NCBI RefSeq assembly: GCF_016888005.1
Contig: NZ_JAFDVE010000025.1
Span: forward strand, 62,001 to 126,000
Direction: 5' to 3'
From: Phycicoccus sp. CSK15P-2
GTDB taxonomy: Bacteria; Actinomycetota; Actinomycetes; Actinomycetales; Dermatophilaceae
Length of the DNA stretch: 64,000 nucleotides
In this document: positions 34,799 through 44,473 of the stretch, piece after piece
How the letters are laid out: each line of letters begins with the position of its first letter
Numbering within the stretch: position 1 is the stretch's first letter
The notes under the pieces: generated by a model
Database searches by the model: none
Told to the model about the DNA's origin: nothing
The model's input: the letters and a program-made list of their open reading frames with translations, nothing else
Position numbers and translations under genes: made by a program

Positions 34799-35740
34799 AT
34801 GTCGACGACCACTGCACCTCCCCTGTCGTGGAGCCCGGTCTCGTGCGCCGCACTCGTCACCGGGTGTGGGTCCACGAGCGGTCTCTCCTCGGGCACCGGC
34901 CGGCACCTCGCCATCCTGCTCCAGGAGCAGGGCTGGGAGGTGTATGCGACGGGGCGGGACCCGGAGGTGATGGGCGATCTCGCCGCCCGCGGCATCCACA
35001 CCCGGCGTCTGGACCTCACTGACCCCCAGTCGATGAAGGAGGTCGTCACCGAGATCCAGGATCACCACGGCTCGGTCGGCCTCCTCGTGAACAACGCCGC
35101 GTACAGCCTCAACGGCACGGTCCTGGAGACCTCGATCGACGCCGCCCGCGACCAGTTCGAGACCAACCTCTTCGGCACCTTCGAGCTGACCCGGATGGTC
35201 CTGCCGGACATGATCGCCGCCAGGTCCGGCCGGATCGTCATGATGTCGTCGATCTTCGGGCTCTTCGGCACGGCGGGCCGCGGGTACTACGAGGCGTCCA
35301 AGCATGCCCTTGAGGGTCTGAGCGACGCCCTGCGCCTCGAGGTGCGCAACCTCGGCCTCGACGTCGTCGTCGTCGAGCCCTCGCCCATCCGGGGCGGGTT
35401 CGTCCCCGATGACGTGTCCGCTCTCGGGCTCAGCGGGCGCGAGGAGGTCTACGGGCCGTTCTGGGAGCACTTCGTCCGCTGGCACGAGACCTACCGCGAG
35501 ACCGAACGCCCGACCGGCCGGGGGCGAACTGCCGTGACGTCGGAGGCCGTCGCCCGGTGCGTGGTCCGTGCCGCCGGCGCCCGACAACCGAGGATCCGGT
35601 ACCGGATCGGGCTGCCGGTCCGCCTCCTCGGCACGATGCGCGGCCTTATCGGGGAGACGAACTGGGACCGGTTCGTACGCTGGTTCTTCCCGCACCCCCA
35701 GGCCGCCTCCACGATCCGGGCGCAGGAGGTGCTCCGATGA
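34799..35740 (+). CDS. Short-chain dehydrogenase/reductase with extended glycine loop
   Basis: The 313-residue SDR has LVNNAAYSL (NNAG motif, near 97), the catalytic Ser in VMMSSIFG and YEASK near 163, so it should be active. The nucleotide loop is unusual: TGCGSTSGLSSGTGRHLA in place of TGxSSGIGR, as if about six residues were inserted after TGC. The C-terminus (RYRIGLPVRLLGTMRGLIGETNWDRFVRWFF) is of the kind found in classical SDRs acting on ketones near membranes. ATG 34799 is 3 bp after DUF899; the stop overlaps the next ATG by 4 bp. Confidence 0.83.
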   Translation: MSTTTAPPLSWSPVSCAALVTGCGSTSGLSSGTGRHLAILLQEQGWEVYATGRDPEVMGDLAARGIHTRRLDLTDPQSMKEVVTEIQDHHGSVGLLVNNAAYSLNGTVLETSIDAARDQFETNLFGTFELTRMVLPDMIAARSGRIVMMSSIFGLFGTAGRGYYEASKHALEGLSDALRLEVRNLGLDVVVVEPSPIRGGFVPDDVSALGLSGREEVYGPFWEHFVRWHETYRETERPTGRGRTAVTSEAVARCVVRAAGARQPRIRYRIGLPVRLLGTMRGLIGETNWDRFVRWFFPHPQAASTIRAQEVLR

Positions 35741-36261
35741 GCCTCTCCGTCCCCATCTCCGTCGCCGCCCGGGTCGACGACCTCGTGCGCAGCTCCCATT
35801 CGGTCCTGTTGATCGGTTTCGGCGCCGTCGTGCTCGGCCACTGGAGCGAGCACATCGTCCAAGCCGTGCAGATCTACGCCCTGGGGTGGCCGGTCCCCGA
35901 GGCCCAGGGAGTCCTCGGGCTGGCATTCCCGTGGCTCGTGACCTCCGAGCTCATGCACTACGGCTACGCCCTCGTCATGGTCGTCGGCCTGTGGGTCCTG
36001 CGGAATGGGTTCGCCGGAGCCGCGCGGCAGTGGTGGATGCTCTCGTTCGTGCTCCAGTTCTGGCACCACGCCGAGCACCTACTCCTCTTTGGCCAGGCGA
36101 CCATCGGGCACAACCTCGGCGGCAGTCCCGTGCCCATGAGCCTGCTCCAGTTCTTCGTCCCCCGGGTCGAATTGCACCTGTTCTACAACACGATCGTCAC
36201 GATCCCCATGGTCGTCACTATGGTCCTGCGCCGCGGCCGGACGGCCGGGGCGGGACGTTAG
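35737..36261 (+). CDS. Histidine-rich small integral membrane protein
   Basis: The 174-residue protein has about four hydrophobic helices. Histidines recur at helix ends: GHWSEHIVQ (near 34), ELMHYGYA (near 71), FWHHAEHLLLFG (near 108) and VELHLFYNT (near 146). This spacing resembles metal or heme ligation within membranes. I recognise no named family. ATG 35737 overlaps the SDR stop, and CopC-CopD follows 6 bp downstream, so a metal or electron-transfer role in the membrane is a reasonable guess only. Confidence 0.6.
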   Translation: MSLSVPISVAARVDDLVRSSHSVLLIGFGAVVLGHWSEHIVQAVQIYALGWPVPEAQGVLGLAFPWLVTSELMHYGYALVMVVGLWVLRNGFAGAARQWWMLSFVLQFWHHAEHLLLFGQATIGHNLGGSPVPMSLLQFFVPRVELHLFYNTIVTIPMVVTMVLRRGRTAGAGR

Positions 36262-36267
36262 GCCGAC

Positions 36268-37596
36268 ATGCCCCGGCGTATACTCCGATGCATCGTCCTG
36301 TTCCTCGCCGTGGCCGCCCTGTCCGCGCCGGGAGCGGCGCACGCGCACACCCGCATCGAGCTCACGAGCCCCCGGGATGGCGCCCACCTCGAGGCACCGC
36401 CCGCCGCGCTCCAGGTGGCCTTCTCCGAACCCCTGCCCCTCCGGGACACTGACGTCGAGGTCACCTCGGCAGCGGGTGAGGTGCTGGTCAGTGGACCGCT
36501 CACGAGCGACTCGACCGACCCGGCCGTATCCTCCGGCACCCTCGACCTCCCCGCCCTGTCGGACGGCAGCTACCTTGTCACCGTGGCGGCGCAGGGCCCG
36601 GACGGGCACTCCGTTCGCTCGGTCTTCGCCTTCGCCGTGGGTGACGCGCCGGTGGTCCGCATCGAGGGTGGCGGATCCCCGAGCAACGGACCAGTCGCCC
36701 GTGCCCTCGCGGCGCTGGGGGCGCTGGCGACCGGAGTCGGCCTCGTCGGTCTCGGGTTCGGCTACGTCGCGACCTGGGTCTGGCCCGGGTCGACGAGGTC
36801 GGGTCGGGCGCGGGTCCACACGGCGGCGGGCGCAGGGGCCGTCCTGCTCGGCGCCGTCCTGGTCGTCGCGTCGATGCGCGTGGAGGCGTACCCGTCCCTC
36901 GGGAGCATCGCCGCCACCCAGGCCGGGCGCCTCCTCGGTCTCCGGATGGCGGCCGCGACCGCCGTCCTCGCGGCGATGATCGCCTGGTCTCGTCACGACG
37001 AACCGGACCGACCGCGCTCTCCGAACCGGCAGAACGCCCTGTTCGCGGCGGCGATCCCGCTGCTGCTCGGAGTCGTGGGGTCCTCGCACTCGGCCGGGGA
37101 CGTGTGGGCGCTGATGACCCTGCTCGTCGGCATGGTCCACCTCGGGGCCGTCAGCCTGTGGATCGGCGGTCTGGCCTGGCTCTGGCTGGGCGCCAGGCAG
37201 CGGGAGCCCGATCCCGAGGCCGCCGCCGCCTTCTCGCGGACCGCCCGCAACTGCGCCGTCGTGACTCTCGGAACGGGGTCGGTCCTCGCCTACCGGCTCA
37301 CCGACGGGCTGGACGTCGCGGCGCTGACCTCACCCTACGGAGCCGTCCTCGCCGCGAAGCTCGTCTTCGTCGCCGCGCTGGTCGCGTGTGCCGCCAGGAC
37401 CCACCGCGCGGTGCTCGACCTGCGCCGACCGGCGGAAGCGGCCCCCCACTCGGTCGACGGCGGTGGGACCGCGACCCGGGTGCGTCCGGTGCACCGGCGC
37501 ACGGCCGCGCTCAGGAGCGCCCTGCGCCGTGAGGCGGCGGCCGGCTCGGTCGTGCTAGTCCTTGCCGCACTGCTCACGACGCTCGCCCCGACCTGA
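36268..37596 (+). CDS. Fused CopC-CopD copper resistance protein
   Basis: The 442-residue protein has a signal peptide (MPRRILRCIVLFLAVAALSA, ending near AHAH), then a CopC beta-barrel. The N-terminal His of mature CopC in AHAHTRIELTSPRDGAHLEAPP and the later DGHSV are copper-site residues. From residue 140 on are about eight membrane helices of CopD, with SSHSAGDVWALMTLLVGMVHLGAVSLWIGGLAWL near 272 carrying ligand histidines. It moves copper across the membrane. It ends the operon headed by motif copy E and marks the right edge of the locus. Confidence 0.85.
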   Translation: MPRRILRCIVLFLAVAALSAPGAAHAHTRIELTSPRDGAHLEAPPAALQVAFSEPLPLRDTDVEVTSAAGEVLVSGPLTSDSTDPAVSSGTLDLPALSDGSYLVTVAAQGPDGHSVRSVFAFAVGDAPVVRIEGGGSPSNGPVARALAALGALATGVGLVGLGFGYVATWVWPGSTRSGRARVHTAAGAGAVLLGAVLVVASMRVEAYPSLGSIAATQAGRLLGLRMAAATAVLAAMIAWSRHDEPDRPRSPNRQNALFAAAIPLLLGVVGSSHSAGDVWALMTLLVGMVHLGAVSLWIGGLAWLWLGARQREPDPEAAAAFSRTARNCAVVTLGTGSVLAYRLTDGLDVAALTSPYGAVLAAKLVFVAALVACAARTHRAVLDLRRPAEAAPHSVDGGGTATRVRPVHRRTAALRSALRREAAAGSVVLVLAALLTTLAPT

Positions 37597-37627
37597 GCGC
37601 GTAGAACGACGTCCGACGCACGGACGG

Positions 37628-37645
37628 CGACGGCCCGGGCCGTCG
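37628..37645. terminator. 18-bp perfect palindrome after CopCD
   Basis: CGACGGCCCGGGCCGTCG lies 31 bp after the CopCD stop. It is a G/C-rich palindrome with no T-run and could end the operon or be a protein site. Confidence 0.4.
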
Positions 37646-37665
37646 ACCCGGGTAGCCCTGACGGT

Positions 37666-37678
37666 GTTGAGTCTCAAC
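37666..37678. promoter_or_regulatory. Short inverted repeat before the CysG-like gene
   Basis: GTTGAG-T-CTCAAC is a 6-bp perfect inverted repeat 143 bp upstream of the next start. It is a possible operator; the 225-bp gap otherwise shows nothing recognisable. Confidence 0.25.
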
Positions 37679-37821
37679 GCCTGACAGGGGCGTGCGTGAG
37701 GCACGCGTCCGCAACCGCGGCCGCTCGTCCCACCTCCCGACACGGGCCTGTCCCAGCCGGCCGCGGACGTGGGACCATCGGGAACGACGATCCGACCTTC
37801 CACGAGGAGGAGGGCCCGACC

Positions 37822-38160
37822 GTGCCACCGAACCCCGGACCCCGCGCCGTCCGAGACCGGACCCGGCTGCTCGCCTTCCCACGCCCCGACCGTGCCGCGG
37901 TGGTCGTCGGTGGTGGCGCCCTCGCCGCTCGCCGGGCCGCCCACCTGACCCGTTCCCGCACGCCGGTCGTCGTGTTCTCCCCGACCCTGTGCGACGACGT
38001 CTTCGACCTGCTGGTCGAGCATCTCGTGACCTGGGAGAACCGCTGGCCGACGCCCAGGGACCTGCGCCGCGCGTGGCTGGTCCACGCCGCCACGGGCGAC
38101 GCGCAGCTGGACGCCCGCGTCTGCGCGATGGCTGCCCGGGTGCGTGAGCAGCGCGGATGA
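37822..38160 (+). CDS. Small Rossmann-fold protein resembling the siroheme synthase N-terminus
   Basis: The 112-residue protein has RAAVVVGGGALAARRAAHLTRSRTPVVVFSPTL, like the NAD-binding start of CysG/Met8 precorrin-2 dehydrogenase. It lacks the dimerisation and ferrochelatase parts, so it is half the usual length. Function is unclear; it may be a degenerate or specialised derivative. GTG 37822 follows GAGGAGGAGGG and is preferred over longer in-frame options. It sits alone between the enediyne locus and the tRNA genes. Confidence 0.6.
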   Translation: MPPNPGPRAVRDRTRLLAFPRPDRAAVVVGGGALAARRAAHLTRSRTPVVVFSPTLCDDVFDLLVEHLVTWENRWPTPRDLRRAWLVHAATGDAQLDARVCAMAARVREQRG

Positions 38161-38177
38161 CCCGGGCCGGGGACGAC

Positions 38178-38208
38178 GAAGGCCCGGTCCGTACCGGACC
38201 GGGCCTTC
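38178..38208. terminator. Bidirectional hairpin terminator
   Basis: A perfect 14-bp stem (GAAGGCCCGGTCCG / CGGACCGGGCCTTC) with a TAC loop lies between the convergent CysG-like gene and tRNA-Glu, so it can end transcription from both sides. Confidence 0.75.
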
Positions 38209-38216
38209 CACCGATG

Positions 38217-38289
38217 TAGCCCCGACGGGATTCGAACCCGCGCTACCGCCTTGAGAGGGCGGCGTGCTAGGCCACTACACAACGGGGCC
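38217..38289 (-). tRNA. tRNA-Glu (anticodon CTC)
   Basis: 73 nt on the minus strand fold as a cloverleaf. The acceptor is GGCCCCG with CGGGGCT (terminal G-U), the anticodon stem CCGCC/GGCGG flanks loop CTCTCAA, giving anticodon CTC, and the T-arm is GCGGGTTCGAATCCCGT. CCA is not encoded. Its 3' end faces the enediyne locus. Confidence 0.96.
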
Positions 38290-38390
38290 GTGGCTGTCGC
38301 CTGGACCGCGAGGCGGCCGGGCAACGAGAGAGAACCTTACCGAACGGGAGGGCTTTCTCCGAATCGCCCCGGCCACGGCCGGGACGAGAG

Positions 38391-38462
38391 CTGGGGTACC
38401 AGGACTCGAACCTAGAACGGATGAACCAGAATCACCTGTGTTGCCAATTACACCATACCCCA
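38391..38462 (-). tRNA. tRNA-Gln (anticodon CTG)
   Basis: 72 nt on the minus strand: acceptor TGGGGTA / TACCCCA, anticodon loop TTCTGGT giving CTG, T-arm TAGGTTCGAGTCCTG, discriminator G, no CCA. It is 101 bp upstream of tRNA-Glu, probably in one transcript. At the 5' end TACCCC-AA-GGGGTA (38456-38469) forms a short hairpin overlapping the processing site. Confidence 0.96.
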
Positions 38463-38520
38463 AGGGGTATGCCGACCAGTCTCCCGCGAGGGTCTCCGAC
38501 CGGCGAACCGAGTGGCGATA

Positions 38521-39293
38521 CTACCGGGCGGCCGCGCCCGGCCCAAATCGCGCGGCATCGCCGTCCACCAGCTCCGGGACCGAGGCGAGCGAGCGGACGA
38601 CCGGCACCTTGCGCGCCTCGACGAGCCGGAGGGCGCGCTCGTCCGGCTGGCCGTCCCGGACGAGCCAGGCCGCCGCGAGACCCGCCTCCGCGGCGCCGAG
38701 CGGGTCGGCCGCGAGCTCGTCGCCGACGTGCATCGTCGTCGCAGGCAGCGCCCCCATCCGGCGGCACGCCTCGTGGAAGGCGCGCTCGTCCGGCTTGCCG
38801 AAGCCGAGGGTGTCGCGCGTGCAGACGACGTCGAAGAGACCCGCGAGGCCTGCGGCGTGCATCTTGCGGTCGGTGTACGTCGACGACGAGTTCGTGAGCA
38901 CGCCGACGACGACCCCGGCGGCGAGCAGCCGCTCGACCGCCGGTGCGACGTCGTCGAACGCCCGCAGCCCGGCGAGGAACGCGGGTTCGTACGTCTGCTC
39001 GAAGCCGTCCCACCAGTCCCGCTCGGTGCTCTGCCCGAGCCAGCCGGCGAGCTCGGCGACCCGGGCGCGGCGCATCTCGTCGAACTCGATCTCGCCGCGC
39101 GAGTAGGCGACGAAGTGTCCCTCGGGATCGCTGCGGAACCGGACGCCCGCGGCAGCGAGCCGCTCGGGGTCGGCGTCCGGCCAGAGCGCGCGGGCGGCCG
39201 CCGCGCCGGCGGCGTGCATCGCCGAGCGGGTGTCGTAGAGGGTGTCGTCGGCGTCGAGGAGAACGGCCTCGACGCGCGGGCCCGCGAGCATGC

Positions 39294-39297
<4 letters not shown>
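38521..39297 (-). CDS. HAD-superfamily hydrolase
   Basis: The 258-residue phosphatase-like protein has HAD motif I LLDADDTLYDT, motif II VGVLTNSS near 130, the motif III lysine in GFGKPDERAF near 165 and motif IV HVGDELAADPLGA near 190. The first Asp pair is A-D-D, as in the subfamily with a helical cap. The substrate is unknown. GTG 39297 overlaps the gltX stop (GTGA), so it is the second gene of a gltX operon. Confidence 0.85.
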
Positions 39298-40841
<1,544 letters not shown>

Positions 40842-41160
40842 GATGGGCCCAGCGTAGTGAGCGCGGCGCGGCACGGAGCCGCAGGACCGACGCCGGCCCG
40901 GACCTCGGCGCATCGAGGGCCCGTCACGACGGAGATGGGCACGACAGGGCGGGTGCAGGAGACGCGGCGTGGCGCACGTGCTGGGGTTCGGCGGGCGTGG
41001 CCGGCAGCCGGGGCTCGGACGGCGTCACCGGCGGCTCAGGTCGAGAGGCCGGAACGGCGCGATCCGACGACATCGCGCTCTGCCCTGCGTGACCGGCACC
41101 AGCCGGTCTCGTTCTGCTGTAGGCGAACTCGGACACTCGGCGCGGCGAACATCTCCTATT
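40842..41160. other. Intergenic region between gltX and DUF222-HNH
   Basis: About 345 bp separate the divergent gltX and DUF222-HNH starts. The gltX-proximal 250 bp are GC-rich and show no convincing gene on either strand. The last 40 bp turn AT-richer and carry the SOS-like box listed separately. Confidence 0.6.
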
Positions 41161-41174
41161 CATACATATGTTCG
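41161..41174. promoter_or_regulatory. LexA/SOS-like box
   Basis: CATACATATGTTCG matches the actinobacterial LexA box CGAAC-N4-GTTCG at 8 of 10 defined bases: the right half is perfect and the left half has two changes. It lies 13 bp before the DUF222-HNH start, so it would overlap the transcription start. Confidence 0.5.
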
Positions 41175-41186
41175 ATAGACTGAGTC

Positions 41187-42581
41187 ATGGCCTCGAGCAC
41201 CCCAGACCTCGCGGAGCGACGCTCCCGGGTCATCGCTGCGCGCGAGGCGCTGGCGGGTCTGGACGACGTCCTGCACGAGGCCTCGGGCGCCGAGCTGGCC
41301 GAGCTCATGGGCCTCGTCGACGACCTGGCTGCCGCCGGTTCGGCTGCCCGGGTCACCGTCGCTGTCGAGGCGACCCGACGGGGCGAGGCAGCCGGCTCCG
41401 AGGTGCAGGCATGGGTCCGCGAGAACGCGCGGTCCTTGCGGCAGGGCGGCGCGGCATCGGTGGCCCGCATCGCGGTCGACGTCGCCGCCGCGACCGGTCT
41501 CACCGGCGCCGCCCCGGAGGCCTGCTCACCCATCGGCATCGTCTGGAACGCGGTGCGGCTCGGCCGCGTCGAGGCGGGCACCGGGTGTGCGGTCCTGCGC
41601 GAGGCACGCCGGCTCGATCCACTCCTGCGCACCGAGGCCGTCCCCACCGTCACCTCCGCGCTCGTCGACCTCGCGGAGCGATGGGGCCCGTCGATGATGC
41701 GGCGGCTTCGGCCGCAGCTCCTCGCCGAGCACGGTCACGACGGAGCCCTCGACGACCTGCAGCAGCGGCTCGCATCGGCGGCGAGGCTCTCGATGCCGCA
41801 CGTCGAGTCCGGCGACCTCACCGAGTACCAGCTGTGGATGACCCCCGAACAGGCAGCGACGCTGGAGGCAGCCATCGGGCCGTCGTCCGCTCCGGCACCC
41901 AACGGGGAGACCGGGGAGCCGGACCTCCGCCCGGCCGGGCAACGGCGGGTCGAGGCGCTCACCGAGCTCTGCCGGGCCGCTTCCACGACAGCGGCCGAGG
42001 CCGCCGGCGACCCGTCGGTCGCGGGTGCCGTCCTCCACGTCGGCGTCGACCTCGCGGACCTGGAGGCCCGCATCGGGGCAGGCGAGGTGATCGGCTCGGT
42101 TGCCGACGGCACGATCGTCTCCCCCGAGACCCTGCGGCAGATCGCCTGCGATGCCGCGGTCATCCCCTACGTGCTCGGCAGCGCCGGCGAGGTACTCGAT
42201 GTCGGCCGTCTGGCGCGCCTCTTCACCCGCGCCCAGCGCCGGCTGCTGCGGCTCCGCGACCGAGGATGCACATACCCCGGGTGCACCTCTCCTCCGGACC
42301 GAGCCCGCGCGCACCATGTGCGGCACTGGGCCGATGGAGGTGCCACCGACGTCGCGAACGCCGCACTGCTCTGCCAGCGCCACCACACCACGGTCCACCG
42401 CAGACGCCTGTGGGCGCAGGTCCGGGAACGCCGTGACGACCGTGGCCGATCCGTCGTCTGGGACCTCACCGACGGCTCCTATGACCGTGCGCTCACCCGG
42501 CTCCCGAACGGGCCACCGTGTGCGGCCGACCCGGGTCGCGGCCACCCGCGCCACCCCGACGGGCACGACCGTGCCGCGTGA
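41187..42581 (+). CDS. DUF222 / HNH endonuclease (13E12-repeat type)
   Basis: The 464-residue protein has the helical DUF222 domain over roughly residues 40-330 and a C-terminal HNH nuclease domain with CTYPGCTSPPDRARAHHVRHW and LLCQRHHTTVHRR, which supply the zinc cysteines and the catalytic His pair. These genes are abundant in actinobacteria, often multicopy, and some are DNA-damage induced. A LexA-like box right upstream supports that here. The C-terminal tail (GRGHPRHPDGHDRAA) is His/Asp-rich and disordered. Confidence 0.9.
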   Translation: MASSTPDLAERRSRVIAAREALAGLDDVLHEASGAELAELMGLVDDLAAAGSAARVTVAVEATRRGEAAGSEVQAWVRENARSLRQGGAASVARIAVDVAAATGLTGAAPEACSPIGIVWNAVRLGRVEAGTGCAVLREARRLDPLLRTEAVPTVTSALVDLAERWGPSMMRRLRPQLLAEHGHDGALDDLQQRLASAARLSMPHVESGDLTEYQLWMTPEQAATLEAAIGPSSAPAPNGETGEPDLRPAGQRRVEALTELCRAASTTAAEAAGDPSVAGAVLHVGVDLADLEARIGAGEVIGSVADGTIVSPETLRQIACDAAVIPYVLGSAGEVLDVGRLARLFTRAQRRLLRLRDRGCTYPGCTSPPDRARAHHVRHWADGGATDVANAALLCQRHHTTVHRRRLWAQVRERRDDRGRSVVWDLTDGSYDRALTRLPNGPPCAADPGRGHPRHPDGHDRAA

Positions 42582-42595
42582 CCGACACCCGTCGG

Positions 42596-43366
42596 TCAGT
42601 GGCGCACGAAGGGGTTCGACAGCGTCCCGATCCCCTCGACCTCGACCTCGACCCGCTGCCCCTCGGCCACCGGCCCGACCCCGGCCGGCGTCCCGGTGAG
42701 GATGACGTCGCCGGGCAGCAGCGTGAACGCCTTCGACGCGTGCGAGACCAGGGCCGCGACACCGTGCACCATGTCGGCGGTCGAGCCGTCCTGCACGACC
42801 TCGCCGTCGAGCCGGGTGACGACCGAGAGCGCGGACGGGTCGAGGTCGGTCTCGACCCACGGCCCGAGCGGGCAGAAGGTGTCGAAGCCCTTGGCCCGGG
42901 CCCACTGGCCGTCAGAGCGCTGGAGGTCGCGGGCCGTCACGTCGTCCGCGCACGTGTAGCCGAAGATGACGCCGAGCGCGTCCTCGGGCTCGACGTCCTT
43001 GCACATCCGCCCGATGACGACCGCGAGCTCGCCCTCGTAGTGCACCTCGGCGGACTGCGGCGGCAGCACGACCGGGTCACCCGGGCCCACGACGGCGGTG
43101 TTCGGCACGAGGAACATCAACGGCTCCTCCGGAGCCTCGCCGCCCATCTCAGCCGCGTGGTCGGCGTAGTTCTTGCCGATGCCGATGACCTTGCTCCGTG
43201 GGATGACCGGCGCGAGCAGCCGGACGTCCTCGACGAGGTGGGTCGCCCCGGTCAGCTCGATCCGCTGGTAGAGCGGGTCGCCGGTGACCTCGGCGATCTT
43301 CTCCCCCGCCCCGTCGACGAGCCCGTAGACGGGGTCCTCACCGGTCGTGAACCTCGCGATGCGCAT
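42596..43366 (-). CDS. Fumarylacetoacetate hydrolase-family protein
   Basis: The 256-residue FAH-fold enzyme probably acts on an oxo-acid (oxaloacetate decarboxylase, acylpyruvase or isomerase type). Diagnostic parts are SKVIGIGKNYADHAAEMG, the metal ligands in EVHYEGELAVVIG (the E-x-E set) and GYTCADDVTARDLQ, and the GDVILTGTPAGVGP signature near the end. It converges on the HNH gene with a 14-bp gap. The family commonly sits near gltX and cimA in related actinobacteria. Confidence 0.9.
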   Translation of the reverse strand: MRIARFTTGEDPVYGLVDGAGEKIAEVTGDPLYQRIELTGATHLVEDVRLLAPVIPRSKVIGIGKNYADHAAEMGGEAPEEPLMFLVPNTAVVGPGDPVVLPPQSAEVHYEGELAVVIGRMCKDVEPEDALGVIFGYTCADDVTARDLQRSDGQWARAKGFDTFCPLGPWVETDLDPSALSVVTRLDGEVVQDGSTADMVHGVAALVSHASKAFTLLPGDVILTGTPAGVGPVAEGQRVEVEVEGIGTLSNPFVRH

Positions 43367-43396
43367 GCTCGGAGCCTACGACCGCGGACGCCCCGC

Positions 43397-44299
43397 TCAG
43401 ACCCCGGCCTTGTCGGCGGCGTCGGCGAGGACCCGGGCGACGACGGCCGCCCCCTCGTCGGTGAGATGGATGTCGAAGGCGGTGCAGATGTACGTGAGCG
43501 TGCACACCTGGGCGACGTTCGTCGGCACCTCGCGCCCGCCGAACGTCGTCGGGCTGTCGTCGTCGAGCTTGAACGCCGCCGTGAGCGGGACGGACTGCGC
43601 CCCAGCGCCCTTCGCAGCCCGGGTGATCGCGGTGTCGAGCGCCGAGTAGGCGTCGGAGGCGGCGTCCAGCTCGGCCTGCCCTTCGCCGAGGTAGGACGCG
43701 GCGAGCCAGGGGTTGTAGTAGCCGAGGACGAGCACCGGGACGTCCGGCCCCGCCGCCGCGCGGAGGCGGGACAGGATCGTCGGCAGGTTCTCACGCACCG
43801 TCCCGAGGCCGTCCTCCACGCACGACGCGTCGACCGTGAGCTCGCGCCCGACGCAGCGCCGGAGGTCGTTGCCCCCGATGTCGATGCTCACCAGGGCGAC
43901 CTCCCCGGCGCGCTCGGCGAGGAGCGCCTCGGCCTGCTCCATCTGGCTGCCGTCGTCGTAGTCGCACAGCCCGCCCTCGAGGAACGACGTCGTGGACTCC
44001 CCACTGCAGGCGAGGTTCTCGACGGCCAGGTCGTCGCCGTCGCGGCCGATCCGGGCTGCTGCGAGCGCCGGGTACGCGGAGTCGCGCAGCTCGGCCCCAC
44101 CGGGCTGGTAGCCCGCCGCGAGGGAGTCACCGAGCGCGAGATAGACGTCTCCGGCAGCGGACGGGGTGGTCGAGGGGGTCTCGCTCGGTGGCGCGGGAGA
44201 GGACGTGGCCGGGGCCGCCGCGGGCGCGTCGTCGGCGCCGCTGCACCCCGCGAGGACGGCTGCCGCCACCAGCGCGGCGGCGAGGAAGGAACGTGTCAC
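43397..44299 (-). CDS. Secreted SGNH-hydrolase lipoprotein
   Basis: The 300-residue protein has a lipoprotein signal (LVAAAVLAGC, lipidated Cys18) and a Ser/Thr/Pro linker, then an SGNH esterase domain. Block I is LALGDSLAAGYQ near 55, block III is SIDIGGNDLRR near 140 and block V is DIHLTDEGAAVV near 278. It hydrolyses an ester or acyl group outside the cell; the substrate is unknown. GTG 44299 follows GGAGG. A 30-bp gap separates it from the FAH gene, same direction. Confidence 0.88.
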   Translation of the reverse strand: MTRSFLAAALVAAAVLAGCSGADDAPAAAPATSSPAPPSETPSTTPSAAGDVYLALGDSLAAGYQPGGAELRDSAYPALAAARIGRDGDDLAVENLACSGESTTSFLEGGLCDYDDGSQMEQAEALLAERAGEVALVSIDIGGNDLRRCVGRELTVDASCVEDGLGTVRENLPTILSRLRAAAGPDVPVLVLGYYNPWLAASYLGEGQAELDAASDAYSALDTAITRAAKGAGAQSVPLTAAFKLDDDSPTTFGGREVPTNVAQVCTLTYICTAFDIHLTDEGAAVVARVLADAADKAGV

Positions 44300-44423
44300 G
44301 TGGCGCCTCCGAAGCGTCGACTCGGGTCCGCTGCAACCCCATCGTGCCTGTTCAACGACGACACCGCGGCAGATGTCCCCACTCGTCGGCGGCTTCCATC
44401 GGTGCTAGCGTCATTTTCCGCAG

Positions 44424-44448
44424 GGGCACGTCCGTCATGGACGTGCCC
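44424..44448 (+). promoter_or_regulatory. Leader hairpin upstream of DUF805 gene
   Basis: A perfect 10-bp stem (GGGCACGTCC / GGACGTGCCC) with loop GTCAT ends 25 bp before the DUF805 ATG. It is either a 5' leader structure or the terminator of an unannotated short transcript; the 174-bp divergent gap holds the promoters of both neighbours. Confidence 0.4.
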
Positions 44449-44473
44449 TGTCTCTATGAGGGGAGTACCCGTC

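Noticed and set aside
38217-38462. Integrative element inserted at the tRNA genes
   Set aside because: There is no integrase, excisionase or tRNA-end repeat in the window, so it is only reported as a geometric observation.
43397-44299. Secreted lipoprotein as enediyne apoprotein
   Set aside because: It is clearly an SGNH hydrolase with catalytic blocks, far larger than chromoprotein apoproteins.
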